This document shows positions 16,781-25,229 of a stretch of DNA of 64,000 bases, one piece after another. A program made the translations under genes and the position numbers. Position 1 is the stretch's first letter; every line of letters starts with the position of its first letter. The stretch is from Pseudooceanicola nanhaiensis DSM 18065 (lineage in GTDB: Bacteria; Pseudomonadota; Alphaproteobacteria; Rhodobacterales; Rhodobacteraceae), in the NCBI RefSeq assembly GCF_000688295.1, contig NZ_JHZF01000014.1, positions 186,001-250,000 of the forward strand. Reading direction: 5' to 3'. Under the pieces are notes generated by a model. It saw only the letters and a list, made by a program, of their open reading frames with translations, had not been told where the DNA came from and did no database searches.

Positions 16781-19279
16781 ATGAAGACCCATGTGAAAGC
16801 CCTTGTCGTCGGCGGCGGCGCCGTCGGGACCTCCATCGCCTACCACCTCGCCAAGGCGGGCTGGTCCGACGTCATGCTGCTGGAGCGTGACGAGCTGACC
16901 TCCGGCTCCACGTGGCACGCGGCGGGGCTGCTGCCGCTCTTCAACATGAGCTACGCGACGACCCACATCCACAAGTACTCGGTCGATTTCTACAAGTCGC
17001 TCGAGGAGGAGACCGGGCTCAACGCGGGCTTCTTCGTCGTCGGCAACCTGCGGATGGCGCAGACCGACGCGCGGATGGACGAATACATGCTCTACGCCTC
17101 GACGGCGGAGACGGCGGGCGTGCCCTACGAATGGATGACGCCGGCGCAGATCAGGGAGCGCTGGCCGCTGGTGCGCACCGAGGATCTGAAGGGCGCGATC
17201 TACCACCCGACGGACGGCTACATCAACCCGGCCGACGTGACCATGGCGATGGCCAAGGGCGCCCGCCAGCGCGGCGTCATCATCGAGCGGAAGTGGCAGG
17301 TCGACAGCTATGTCTGGACCGGCTCCGAATGGCAGGTGACCTGCACGAAGATGGTCGAGAAGGGCGGCAACCTCGTCCCCTCCGAGGAGCAGGTCACCAT
17401 CACCGCCGAGCATGTCGTCACCGCCACCGGCAACCACGCGCAGCGGACGGCGAAACTGCTGGGCATCAAGATCCCCGCGATCCCGGTCGAGCACCAGTAT
17501 ATCGTGACCGAGCCCGACCCGGCCCTCGTCGAATGGCGCAAGACCAACGAACAGCACCCGGTCCTGCGCGACGCCGACGCGAAATGGTACGTGCGCGAGG
17601 AGCGCGGCGGCTGGATCCTGGGCCCCTACGAGCGGAACGCGCCCGCCCGCTTCGAATACGGCGTGCCCGACAGCTTCCGCGCCGACCTCTTCCCGCTCGA
17701 CCTCGAGCGGATCGAGGAGGAATACATGTCGATGATCCACCGCATCCCGTCGTCCGAAAGCGTCGGCCTGAAGGACGATTACAACGGCCCGATCTGCTAC
17801 ACGCCGGACGGCAACCCGCTGCTCGGGCCCGCCCCGGGCCTGCGCAACATGTGGCTGGCGGAGGGCTTCTCCTTCGGCATCACCGCCGCTGGCGGCACGG
17901 GCCACTACCTCGCCCAGGTGATGACGGAGGGCGAGGCCGAGATCGACATGGCCTCCCTCGACCCGCGCCGCTACGGCCAGTGGATGACGACCGAATACGC
18001 CGCCCGGAAGAACGAGGAGGCCTATGAACACGTCTTCATCCTCCACCACCCGGACGAGGAGCGCCCCGCCTGCCGCCCGCTCCGCACCTTCCCGGTCTAC
18101 GACCGCCAGAAGGCCGCGGGCGCACAGTTCGGGCAGGTGAACGGCTTCGAACGCCCGAACTACTACGGACCGACGGACGCGCCCTCGTCCTTCGACCACG
18201 ACGCGCGCAGCTTCCGCCGCGGCGGCTGGTGGCAATATGCGCAGGACGAGGCCAGGGCGATCCGCGAGACGGCCGGCCTGATCGACGCCTCGGCCTTCGC
18301 CAAGCACGTGCTGACCGGACCGGGGGCCGAGGCCTTCCTCGACTGGTTCACCACCAACAAGCTGCCGAAGCCGGGCCGGATCAACCTGACCTACGCCCTG
18401 ACCGAGGCGGGCACGACCCATACCGAATACACCATCCTGCGCGAGACCGCCGAGCACTGGGTGCTGATCTCCGCCGGCGCCTGGCACGCCTATGACCGCG
18501 ACAACCTGCTGAAGCTCGTGGCCGAGAAGGAGCCAGAGTTCGGCCGCATCAATGTCGAGGACTGGACCACCCGCTACGGTGCCTTCGCGCTGGCGGGACC
18601 GAAGTCGCGCGACATCCTGAAGGAGCTGATCCGCGACCCCGACCCGGAGACGGCGCTCTCCAACAAGCGCTTCCCCTGGCTCTCCTGCCGCAACATCGAG
18701 CTGGGCATGTGCCCCGTCGTCGCCGTCCGCGTCGCCTATACCGGCGAGCTCGGGTGGGAGCTGCACTACCCGGTCGAATTCCAGACCTACCTCTGGGACC
18801 GGCTCGTCGCGGCGGGCGAGAAGCACGGCATGAAGCTCGTGGGTGCGCGGGCCCAGAACTGGCTCCGGCAGGAGAAGAGCTACCGCGCCTTCGGCAACGA
18901 GCTGGGCCGGGATGCGACGCCGCTCGAAGCCGGGCTCGATCGCTTCGTCGACCTCGAGAAGGATTTCCGCGGCAAGCAGGCGATGCTGGACAAGGGCATC
19001 CGGTCGAAATGCGTGACGCTCCTGATCGACGGGCCGGAGGACGCCGATCCCTGGGGCCGCGAGGCGCTCTATGAGGGCGACGCCAGGGTCGGCCGCCTGA
19101 CCTCGGGCGGACATTCGGTGGCCTTCGGCAAGTCGATCGGCATGGGCTACGTCCGGCCGGAGCTCGCGGTGACGGGCACCAAGCTGAAGGTGAAGATGTT
19201 CGATCGGCTCTGGGATGCCGAGATCACCGAGGACAGCCCCTACGATCCCTCCAATGCGGTGATCCGCAAGGACGGCTGA
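16781..19279 (+). CDS. Dimethylglycine/sarcosine dehydrogenase-like flavoprotein (DAO + GcvT domains)
   Basis: 832 residues. Oxidative demethylation of an N-methylated glycine, with the C-terminal GcvT-like half channelling formaldehyde to tetrahydrofolate; electrons go to ETF. N-terminal Rossmann loop VVGGGAVGTSIAYHLAKAG (9-27). The block TSGSTWHAAGLLPLF contains H46, at the place of the covalent-FAD histidine of dimethylglycine dehydrogenase. The FAD domain ends around GTGHYLAQVMTEGEAEIDMA. The second half has TAGLIDASAFAKHVLTG-type folate-domain sequence, YTGELGWELHYP and a GcvT C-terminal barrel. The exact substrate (dimethylglycine, sarcosine or another N-methyl amine) is not decided by motifs. 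ATG 16781 begins the conserved region; the Shine-Dalgarno is weak. Next to etfBA. Confidence 0.88.
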   Translation: MKTHVKALVVGGGAVGTSIAYHLAKAGWSDVMLLERDELTSGSTWHAAGLLPLFNMSYATTHIHKYSVDFYKSLEEETGLNAGFFVVGNLRMAQTDARMDEYMLYASTAETAGVPYEWMTPAQIRERWPLVRTEDLKGAIYHPTDGYINPADVTMAMAKGARQRGVIIERKWQVDSYVWTGSEWQVTCTKMVEKGGNLVPSEEQVTITAEHVVTATGNHAQRTAKLLGIKIPAIPVEHQYIVTEPDPALVEWRKTNEQHPVLRDADAKWYVREERGGWILGPYERNAPARFEYGVPDSFRADLFPLDLERIEEEYMSMIHRIPSSESVGLKDDYNGPICYTPDGNPLLGPAPGLRNMWLAEGFSFGITAAGGTGHYLAQVMTEGEAEIDMASLDPRRYGQWMTTEYAARKNEEAYEHVFILHHPDEERPACRPLRTFPVYDRQKAAGAQFGQVNGFERPNYYGPTDAPSSFDHDARSFRRGGWWQYAQDEARAIRETAGLIDASAFAKHVLTGPGAEAFLDWFTTNKLPKPGRINLTYALTEAGTTHTEYTILRETAEHWVLISAGAWHAYDRDNLLKLVAEKEPEFGRINVEDWTTRYGAFALAGPKSRDILKELIRDPDPETALSNKRFPWLSCRNIELGMCPVVAVRVAYTGELGWELHYPVEFQTYLWDRLVAAGEKHGMKLVGARAQNWLRQEKSYRAFGNELGRDATPLEAGLDRFVDLEKDFRGKQAMLDKGIRSKCVTLLIDGPEDADPWGREALYEGDARVGRLTSGGHSVAFGKSIGMGYVRPELAVTGTKLKVKMFDRLWDAEITEDSPYDPSNAVIRKDG

Positions 19280-19280
19280 C

Positions 19281-19357
19281 CGGGCAGGGGGGCCAGCCCC
19301 CCGTCGGCGCAAGCGCCGACTCCCCCCGGGATACATGAACCAGAGGAAAGCAGGGGG
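19281..19357 (+). repeat. Structured dispersed repeat, copy A3 (full)
   Basis: G6-CCAG-C6, central stem GTCGGCGC-AA-GCGCCGAC, T-C6, GGGATACATGAACCAGAGG, AAAGCAGGGGG. Begins directly after the stop codon of the flavoprotein gene, hairpin-first. It forms an inverted pair with the copy at 19474. Confidence 0.85.
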
Positions 19358-19473
19358 TCGGTCGACGAAGCCCGGCCCCCTGCCCGGAAGGGTTTACCTT
19401 CCCCTGGTGCGGCCATCGCTTCCCAGCTGTACCGCCCCTCCATCATGGCGCGTTAAGGTTAACACGCCGTTAC

Positions 19474-19552
19474 TTTCCTCTGGTCCATGTATCCTCGGGG
19501 GGAATCGGCCCATGGGGCCGATGGGGGGCAGACAGCCCCCCTTCCGGCCGTG
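19474..19552 (-). repeat. Structured dispersed repeat, copy A4 (full, inverted)
   Basis: On the minus strand: GGGGGG-CTGTCTG-CCCCCC, central stem ATCGGCCC-CAT-GGGCCGAT, T-C6, GAGGATACATGGACCAGAGG, AAAG. It follows the minus-strand GH25 gene end by 20 bases. The final G-tract seen in A1 and A3 is missing. Confidence 0.85.
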
Positions 19553-19571
19553 CCGCCTGCGGCGCGGAACC

Positions 19572-20369
19572 CTACTGGCTCCGCCGCGCCAGCCAGCTCC
19601 GGAACTGTGCCTCCGAGCCGTTGAAGACGTTCAGGTCGACATCCGTGAAGAACCCCGGCGCCAGCCCGGTGCCGGTGTATTGCCAGAAGGTCCAGCGATG
19701 ACCCGGGTAGGTCCTGGAGGGGTGCCCGGCCGTGCTGCGCAGCCAGAATTCGTAATCGCCAAGCCGGTCCATCCCGTTGCGCTCGAAGAAATCCGGCGTC
19801 GAATAGATCAACGGGCGCGTGCCGTAATGCGCCTCGAGCATGCGCAGGAAGACCAGCGCCTCGGCGCGCACCTGCTCGGCCGGGGGGCGGATCGTGCAGG
19901 TCGGCGAGAAGGGCGTCCATTCCATGTCGAGCACCGGGGGCAGGGCGCCCGCGCTCTTCGGCACGTTGCGGATGAACCAGCGGGCCTGTTCGACGGCCGG
20001 CCGGCACCAGTAGTAGAAATGGTACGCCCCGCGCGGCACACCCGCCGCGGCGGCGCCGCGCCAGTTGGCGGCGAATTCCGGATCGACCCGGTCGCCGCCT
20101 TCGGTCGCCTTGATCCAGGCAAAGCGGATGCCATTGCGCGCGGCCTCGGTCCAGTTGATCCCGCCCTGGAAGCGCGAGACGTCGGTGCCGTGGACCGCGT
20201 AGCGCGCGGGGGCGCGGCCCTCCCAATCGTGCGGCTTGCGGTCGCCGAAGGCCGCCGGCAGCCCGGCGACCGGGCGGATCACGGGAGCCTCGCGCCCGTC
20301 CGGGGCCGAGCCCCCTCCGCAGGCGGCCAGCAGGGCAAGGGCGAGGGCGGCGGCGATGCGGCGGACCAT
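19572..20369 (-). CDS. GH25 family lysozyme-like lipoprotein
   Basis: 265 residues. Glycoside hydrolase 25 enzymes cleave the N-acetylmuramyl-beta-1,4-N-acetylglucosamine bond of peptidoglycan. MVRRIAAALALALLAACGGG has a lipobox (LAAC), so it is probably anchored to a membrane face in the periplasm. GTDVSRFQGGINW carries the first catalytic-site aspartate, FAWIKATEG the beta-strand 2 motif, GAYHFYYWCRP strand 3, VLDMEW the Asp-x-Glu pair, and LIYSTPDFF plus FWQYTGTG the late strands. AAAGGAG lies six bases before ATG 20369. It is 19 bases from the next gene upstream, so possibly cotranscribed with it. Confidence 0.92.
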   Translation of the reverse strand: MVRRIAAALALALLAACGGGSAPDGREAPVIRPVAGLPAAFGDRKPHDWEGRAPARYAVHGTDVSRFQGGINWTEAARNGIRFAWIKATEGGDRVDPEFAANWRGAAAAGVPRGAYHFYYWCRPAVEQARWFIRNVPKSAGALPPVLDMEWTPFSPTCTIRPPAEQVRAEALVFLRMLEAHYGTRPLIYSTPDFFERNGMDRLGDYEFWLRSTAGHPSRTYPGHRWTFWQYTGTGLAPGFFTDVDLNVFNGSEAQFRSWLARRSQ

Positions 20370-20388
20370 GGCGGCTCCTTTCGGGAGA

Positions 20389-21474
20389 TCAGGCGAAGCG
20401 GGCGGGCGAGAGCGCCTGGACGACGCTCTGCGGAAGCTCGGGCGGCTGGCCCGTGAGGAGGTCGGCGATCAGACGGCTCGCCGCGGGCGCGGTCTGGAAG
20501 CCGTAGCCCCCCTGTCCGGCGAGCCAGGCGAAGTCCGGCACCGCCGGATCGCGCCCGATGACCAGCGCCCGGTCGGGGGCGAAGCTGCGTAACCCGGCCC
20601 AGGAATGCTCGACCCGGGTGACCGGCTCGGTGACCATCTCCTCGTAGCGGGCGAGACCCTCGGCCAGCACCATGTCGTCGGCCCAGGCGTCATGCGCCTC
20701 GGCCGCGTCCTCCTCGGACGGAGAGACAATCAGCTTTCCTGCGTCGGGTTTGGCGTACCACCGTTCCCCGACCGCATCGAGGAAGGGCCAGCGCGACACG
20801 TCATGTCCGCCGGGCGCGGGGATCCGCGCCATCGAGCGGCGGTAGGGCGTGATGCCGAGGGGCGCGATCCCGGCCAGCCGCGCGATGCCGTCCGCCCAGG
20901 CTCCGGCCGCGTTCACGATGCAGGCGGCGCGCCAGGTGTCTGGCCCGGCCGTGACCTCCCAGGTGCCGCCTTCCCGGGTGATCGCCGAGACCCGCGCCCC
21001 GGTGTGCAACTCGGCCCCCCTGGCGCGGGCGGCGCGGGCGAAGTTCTGGATCAGGAGGTCGGTGTCGAGGTCGCTGGGGTCGCCGCGCAGTCCGGCCCGG
21101 GTGACGGTCGCGGGGTTCAGGATCGGGATCAGCGCGCGGGCCTCGTCGAGGGTGATCTCGTCCATGCCGAATGCGGTGGCCTCGGCGGCAAAGGCTTCTT
21201 CCTCGCCCGGGCGTCCGATCAGCATCATCGGCCGACGGGAGAGGACGCCGCCGTCGGCCTCCGCATGGTGGCTTGCGCTCGCCTCGTTCAGCGCGCGCAC
21301 CGTGGCGTTGCCGTAGGCTTCGAGGAACATCGCCGCCGAGCGCCCCGAGGCGTGATAGGCCAGTGCCGGCTCGGCCTCGAGCAGCAGCACCCGGCCATGT
21401 GGCGCCAGCCGTGCGGCCGCCGACACGCCTGCCACGCCGCCGCCGATGATGAGGAAGTCGTATTGCGTCGTCAT
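20389..21474 (-). CDS. FAD-dependent D-amino acid dehydrogenase, D-arginine dehydrogenase-like
   Basis: 361 residues. DAO-family enzyme that deaminates D-amino acids to 2-oxo acids; the closest recalled match is Pseudomonas DauA (D-arginine dehydrogenase). Shared blocks: FLIIGGGVAGVSAAARLAPH (FAD loop), YHASGRSAAMFLEAYGN, DPSDLDTDLLIQNFARAARA, VNAAGAWADGIARLAGIAPL, RWYAKPDAGKLIVSPSEED, VEHSWAGLRSFAPD and GQGGYGFQTAPAASRLIADL. The conserved Tyr/Arg substrate contacts appear kept in WYAKPDAGK and WAGLRSF. No signal peptide or membrane anchor. Electron acceptor unknown (quinone or ETF). Starts 131 bases from the MCP gene stop. Confidence 0.85.
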   Translation of the reverse strand: MTTQYDFLIIGGGVAGVSAAARLAPHGRVLLLEAEPALAYHASGRSAAMFLEAYGNATVRALNEASASHHAEADGGVLSRRPMMLIGRPGEEEAFAAEATAFGMDEITLDEARALIPILNPATVTRAGLRGDPSDLDTDLLIQNFARAARARGAELHTGARVSAITREGGTWEVTAGPDTWRAACIVNAAGAWADGIARLAGIAPLGITPYRRSMARIPAPGGHDVSRWPFLDAVGERWYAKPDAGKLIVSPSEEDAAEAHDAWADDMVLAEGLARYEEMVTEPVTRVEHSWAGLRSFAPDRALVIGRDPAVPDFAWLAGQGGYGFQTAPAASRLIADLLTGQPPELPQSVVQALSPARFA

Positions 21475-21605
21475 GCCGCCAAGATGGCAGGCTCATGGCG
21501 GCTTGCAAGCCCCTCCTTGACCACCGGCGGCACGCCTCCGCGCGTCATGGCATCTGGCGGACGCGGGCCCCGCCGGGTCGCGCGTCGCGGGCCGAAACGT
21601 GCCGC

Positions 21606-22973
21606 TTACGAGGCCCGCCGGAAGGGCGCGACCTTGCCCGAGACCTGCTGCGGCTCGATCCGGTAGCGCTGCACCTGCGCCTGCAGCCCATCCGCCTCGG
21701 CCTTGAGTTGCTTGCTCATCTCGGCGGAGGCCCGGATGCTGGTGGCGTTGTGTTCGGTGTCCTGGCTGAGCCGCGTCGTGGCGGTGTTGATTTCCGAGAT
21801 GGTGAGCGACTGCTCGTCCATGGTCTGCATGGTGGATCGGACGTTGTCCGAAATCGCGCTGATCTGTTCGAAGATGGTCCTGAGCACCTCGTCGGCCTGC
21901 GCGACGAGGTTGGCCCCGTTCTTCACCTTGTCATCGCTCGACTTGACGAGGCGCTTGATCTGGCTGGCAGCGTCCGAGGAGCGCTGAGCCAGCGACCGCA
22001 CTTCGGAGGCGACGACGGCGAAGCCGCGCCCGGCCTCGCCCGCGCGGACGGCTTCGACCCCTGCGTTCAGGGCCAGCAGGTTGGTCTGGAAGGCGATCTC
22101 GTCGATGCTGGTCAGGATCTCTCCGATCTGGTTCGAAGCGGCCTCGATCTCGTTCATGGCCCTGGTGACGGCATCTACGACCTTGCGGCCGTCCTCGGCA
22201 TTGTCCTGCGAGACCTTGGTCAGTTGGTAGCTTTCCTTCGCCCGCTCGACCGAGTTCTCTGCCGAAGCCGACAGCTGCGTGATCGCGGCGGCGACTTCTT
22301 CCAGCGATGCAGCCTGGCTTTCACCGCGCCGGGCCAGATCGTTCGTGGCGGCATCGAGACTGCCCGAGATCGTCTGGACCCGGGACGAGGCCCCGTGCAC
22401 CTGGCGCACGAAATCGGAGAGCGCGGCGATCATGTTGTTGAAGTTGGTCCCCATGGTCCGCACTTCGTCGTAGGAGGAATCGAACGTGGCGGGAGAGAGG
22501 ATGCCGGCGCGCAGCGCGTCCAGCCCATCTTCGAGCAGTTTCTGCGTCAGCTGCCGGTCGGTGATGTCGGTGGCCACCTTGATCACCCGTTCGATGCGGC
22601 CCTCCGCATTCAGAACCGGGGCGTAGGTCGCCCGGATGTAGATCGCGGATCCATCCCTGCGGATGCGCTTGAAGACGCCGGCATGGTTGCGACCTGCGCG
22701 CATCGTCTCCCAGAATTCGGCATATTCCCTCGAGGCGGCATAGTCGCGTTCCACGAAAATCTCGTGCTGCTGGCCGACGATTTCGTCCAGGCTGTCGTAA
22801 CCGAGGGCATCGACGAAGTTCTGATTGGCAAACAGGATCCGGCTGTCCGGCGAGAAGTGGATCACCGCCTGCGTCGCCATGACCATCTGGGCGAGTGCCG
22901 CCGCACGTTGCGCTTCGAGCGCGTCGGGCGCCGAACCGGACGATTTCCTGCCACCGAAATTGAAACCCAGCAT
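21606..22973 (-). CDS. Soluble PAS-containing methyl-accepting chemotaxis protein
   Basis: 455 residues with no transmembrane segment, so a cytoplasmic chemoreceptor. A PAS domain occupies about 25-145 (FSPDSRILFANQNFVDALGY, IFVERDYAASREYAEFWETM, RIRRDGSAIYIRATYAPVLN, VIKVATDITDRQ), of the type seen in Aer-like energy or heme/FAD sensors. A HAMP-like linker and the signalling coiled coil follow, with hairpin tip EIAFQTNLLALNAGVEAVRA and GEAGRGFAVVASEVRSLAQ, the CheA/CheW contact. The tip has Val-Arg where Ala-Arg is usual (GVEAARA). No CheR-binding pentapeptide at the C-terminus. No che genes nearby; an orphan receptor. Confidence 0.93.
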   Translation of the reverse strand: MLGFNFGGRKSSGSAPDALEAQRAAALAQMVMATQAVIHFSPDSRILFANQNFVDALGYDSLDEIVGQQHEIFVERDYAASREYAEFWETMRAGRNHAGVFKRIRRDGSAIYIRATYAPVLNAEGRIERVIKVATDITDRQLTQKLLEDGLDALRAGILSPATFDSSYDEVRTMGTNFNNMIAALSDFVRQVHGASSRVQTISGSLDAATNDLARRGESQAASLEEVAAAITQLSASAENSVERAKESYQLTKVSQDNAEDGRKVVDAVTRAMNEIEAASNQIGEILTSIDEIAFQTNLLALNAGVEAVRAGEAGRGFAVVASEVRSLAQRSSDAASQIKRLVKSSDDKVKNGANLVAQADEVLRTIFEQISAISDNVRSTMQTMDEQSLTISEINTATTRLSQDTEHNATSIRASAEMSKQLKAEADGLQAQVQRYRIEPQQVSGKVAPFRRAS

Positions 22974-23100
22974 TGATAGCCTCCAGGATCCTCTGAACGC
23001 GGTTCTAGCGCTGCAACGTTTACGGGATCTGAATGCTCGAGCGACTTTCGGGAAAAATCTCGAAAGCCGTCACATGCGCCGGGGCCCCCGCACATGCGAA

Positions 23101-23124
23101 AGGGCCCGGCGCTGGCCGGGCCCT
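23101..23124 (-). terminator. Terminator of the BMP-ABC operon
   Basis: AGGGCCCGGC-GCTG-GCCGGGCCCT, perfect ten-pair stem 21 bases after the minus-strand stop at 23146; TTTC follows on that strand. Confidence 0.75.
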
Positions 23125-23145
23125 CCGTGTCGCGATGCTCTCCGC

Positions 23146-24228
23146 TTACTGCGGGATCTCGCCTTCGATGCCTTCGACGAAGAAGTTCATGCCCAGGAGC
23201 GTGCCGTCATCGGCGGTCTCGCCCTCGGCCAGCCAGTCCGAACCGTCCTGTTTCTTCAGCGGGCCGGTGAAGGGGTGGTATTCCCCGCTCGCGATGCGGT
23301 CCTTCAGGGCCAGCGCCTCTTCCTTCACCTCGGCGGGGACCGCGTCGGTGATCTCGCCGATGCCGACCATGCCCGGGCCGATGCCGTCCCAGGTCTGCTC
23401 GCTCTTCCAGGTCCCGTCCATCACGGCCTTGACCTGTTCGATGTAATAGGGCGCCCAGTTGTCGATGATCGAGCTGATGCGCGGCTTCGGCGCGAACTCG
23501 GCCATGTCCGAGGCCTGGCCGAAGGTGTAGACATTGCCCGCCGCTTCGGCGGCCGCCTGCGGCGCGGTCGAGTCGGTGTGCTGCAGGATCACGTCGGCGC
23601 CCTGTTCGATCAGCACCTTGGCGGCGTCGGCTTCCTTGGCCGGGTCGAACCAGGTGAAGGCCCAGACGATCTTGAACTCGACGTCCGGGTTCACCTTCTT
23701 GGCGTGGATATAGGCCGAGTTGATGCCGCGGATCACTTCGGGGATCGGGTAGGAGCCGATGTAGCCGATGATGTTGCTCTCGGTCATCTCGCCCGCGATC
23801 AGGCCCTGCACCGCGCGGCCCTCGTAGAAGCGCGCGGAGTAGGTGCCGACGTTCTCGGCGGTCTTGTAGCCGGTGGCGTGCTCGAACTTCACGTCCGGGA
23901 ACTTCTTGGCGACGTTGATCGTCGGATCCATGTAGCCGAAGGAGGTGGTGAAGATCAGGTCGGCGCCGTCCAGCGCCATCTGGGTCATCACGCGTTCGGC
24001 GTCCGGGCCCTCGGGGACGTTCTCGACATAGACCGTCTCGACCTTGTCGCCGAACTCCTCTTCGACCGCGCGGCGGCCGACGTCGTGCTCATGCGTCCAG
24101 CCGCCGTCACCGATCGGACCGACATAGACGAAGCCCACCTTGGTCTTCTCCTGCGCCAGCGCGGCGCCCCCGGTGGCGGCCATCGCCAGCGCGACGGCGG
24201 CGGTGGTCAGGAACGTTCTCTTCAGCAT
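23146..24228 (-). CDS. BMP-family ABC transporter substrate-binding protein
   Basis: 360 residues with Sec signal MLKRTFLTTAAVALAMAATG cut after ALA (about 25). BMP (PnrA-like) proteins bind nucleosides or purines in the periplasm and deliver them to a permease pair. Family blocks: VGFVYVGPIGDGGWTHEHDV, YVENVPEGPDAERVMTQMA, IFTTSFGYMDPTINVAKKFP, GTYSARFYEGRAVQGLIAGE, IIGYIGSYPIPEVIRGINSA, ADVILQHTDSTAPQ. Last gene of the minus-strand unit that begins with xdhA; the separate terminator and 31-base gap before it allow extra transcripts for this abundant component. A purine ligand is inferred from the xdh genes. Confidence 0.93.
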   Translation of the reverse strand: MLKRTFLTTAAVALAMAATGGAALAQEKTKVGFVYVGPIGDGGWTHEHDVGRRAVEEEFGDKVETVYVENVPEGPDAERVMTQMALDGADLIFTTSFGYMDPTINVAKKFPDVKFEHATGYKTAENVGTYSARFYEGRAVQGLIAGEMTESNIIGYIGSYPIPEVIRGINSAYIHAKKVNPDVEFKIVWAFTWFDPAKEADAAKVLIEQGADVILQHTDSTAPQAAAEAAGNVYTFGQASDMAEFAPKPRISSIIDNWAPYYIEQVKAVMDGTWKSEQTWDGIGPGMVGIGEITDAVPAEVKEEALALKDRIASGEYHPFTGPLKKQDGSDWLAEGETADDGTLLGMNFFVEGIEGEIPQ

Positions 24229-24259
24229 GGATGTCTCCCCTACTTTCTTGTTTGTGGCC

Positions 24260-25180
24260 TCATTGCGAGGCGTGGAAGATGCGGCCCAGGGATGCGGGCG
24301 CGCGGCTCTTGTCCGCGGACATGATGACCAGCACGAGGATGGTGATCAGGTACGGGCTCATGGAAAGGTATTCGACGGGAATCGCAAGACCCGCCGCCTG
24401 CAGATTAAGCTGCAGCACGGTGACGCCGCCGAAAAGATAGGCGCCGATCAGGACGCGCCAGGGCTTCCACGAGGCGAAGACGACCAGCGCCAGGGCGATC
24501 CAGCCGGCGCCCGCGGTCATGCCTTCCGTCCATTGCGGCACCCGGACGAGGCTGATGTAGGCGCCGCCCAGACCCGCGCAGGCGCCGCCGAACATGATCG
24601 CCATGACCCGGATGCGCTTGACCTTGTAGCCGAGCGCATGGGCCGCGTCGTGGCTTTCGCCGACGGCGCGCAGGATCAGCCCGGCGCGGGTGTATTTCAG
24701 GAAGGCCCAGACAAGGGCGACGAGCGCGATGCCGAAATAGACCATCAGGTCGTGCCCGAAGAGGATCCGCCCCACGACGGGCAGATCGGTCAGCACGGGA
24801 ATGTCGAGCCGGTCCGTCGGCGGCGGCTTGATCCCCACGTAGCCCTGTCCCAGAAGGGACGACAGGCCCAGCCCGAAGAGCGTGAGCGCGAGGCCCGAGG
24901 CCACCTGGTTCGCCAGCGCGTATTGCGTGAGCAGGGCGAAGAGCAGCGACAGGAGCGCCCCGCCCCCCGCCGCGGCCACGAAGCCCAGGGCCGGAGAGCC
25001 GGTGTTCACCGCGATCGCGAAGCCGCAGATCGCGCCGGTGATCATCATCCCCTCGACCCCGAGGTTCAGCACCCCCGCCCGCTCGACGACCAGCTCGCCG
25101 ATCCCGGCCAGCAGGATCGGCGTGGCCGCGACCATCAGCGAGGCGATGAGCAGGACGGGGTTGATCGCGCTCAGATCCAT
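24260..25180 (-). CDS. ABC transporter permease, nucleoside/purine type (second permease)
   Basis: 306 residues, about eight to nine hydrophobic segments; BPD_transp_2 family as in NupQ/PnrE. Characteristic AGIGELVVERAGVLNLGVEG (about 27-46), MMITGAICGFAIAV, LGLSSLLGQGYVG, the cytoplasmic ATPase-contact region AVGESHDAAHALGYKVKRIR and GGACAGLGGAYISL. Forms the inner-membrane channel with the larger permease. ATG 25180 follows the previous stop by 49 bases. Confidence 0.92.
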   Translation of the reverse strand: MDLSAINPVLLIASLMVAATPILLAGIGELVVERAGVLNLGVEGMMITGAICGFAIAVNTGSPALGFVAAAGGGALLSLLFALLTQYALANQVASGLALTLFGLGLSSLLGQGYVGIKPPPTDRLDIPVLTDLPVVGRILFGHDLMVYFGIALVALVWAFLKYTRAGLILRAVGESHDAAHALGYKVKRIRVMAIMFGGACAGLGGAYISLVRVPQWTEGMTAGAGWIALALVVFASWKPWRVLIGAYLFGGVTVLQLNLQAAGLAIPVEYLSMSPYLITILVLVIMSADKSRAPASLGRIFHASQ

Positions 25181-25229
25181 GGGGCGGTTTTCCTGTCTGC
25201 GGTTGCGCGGGGTCGGTTCGGGGCGGGGC

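Noticed and set aside
19459-19473. TTAA-N7-TTAC, a near match to the CtrA box
   Set aside because: One mismatch, and it lies between two convergent gene ends rather than at a promoter.
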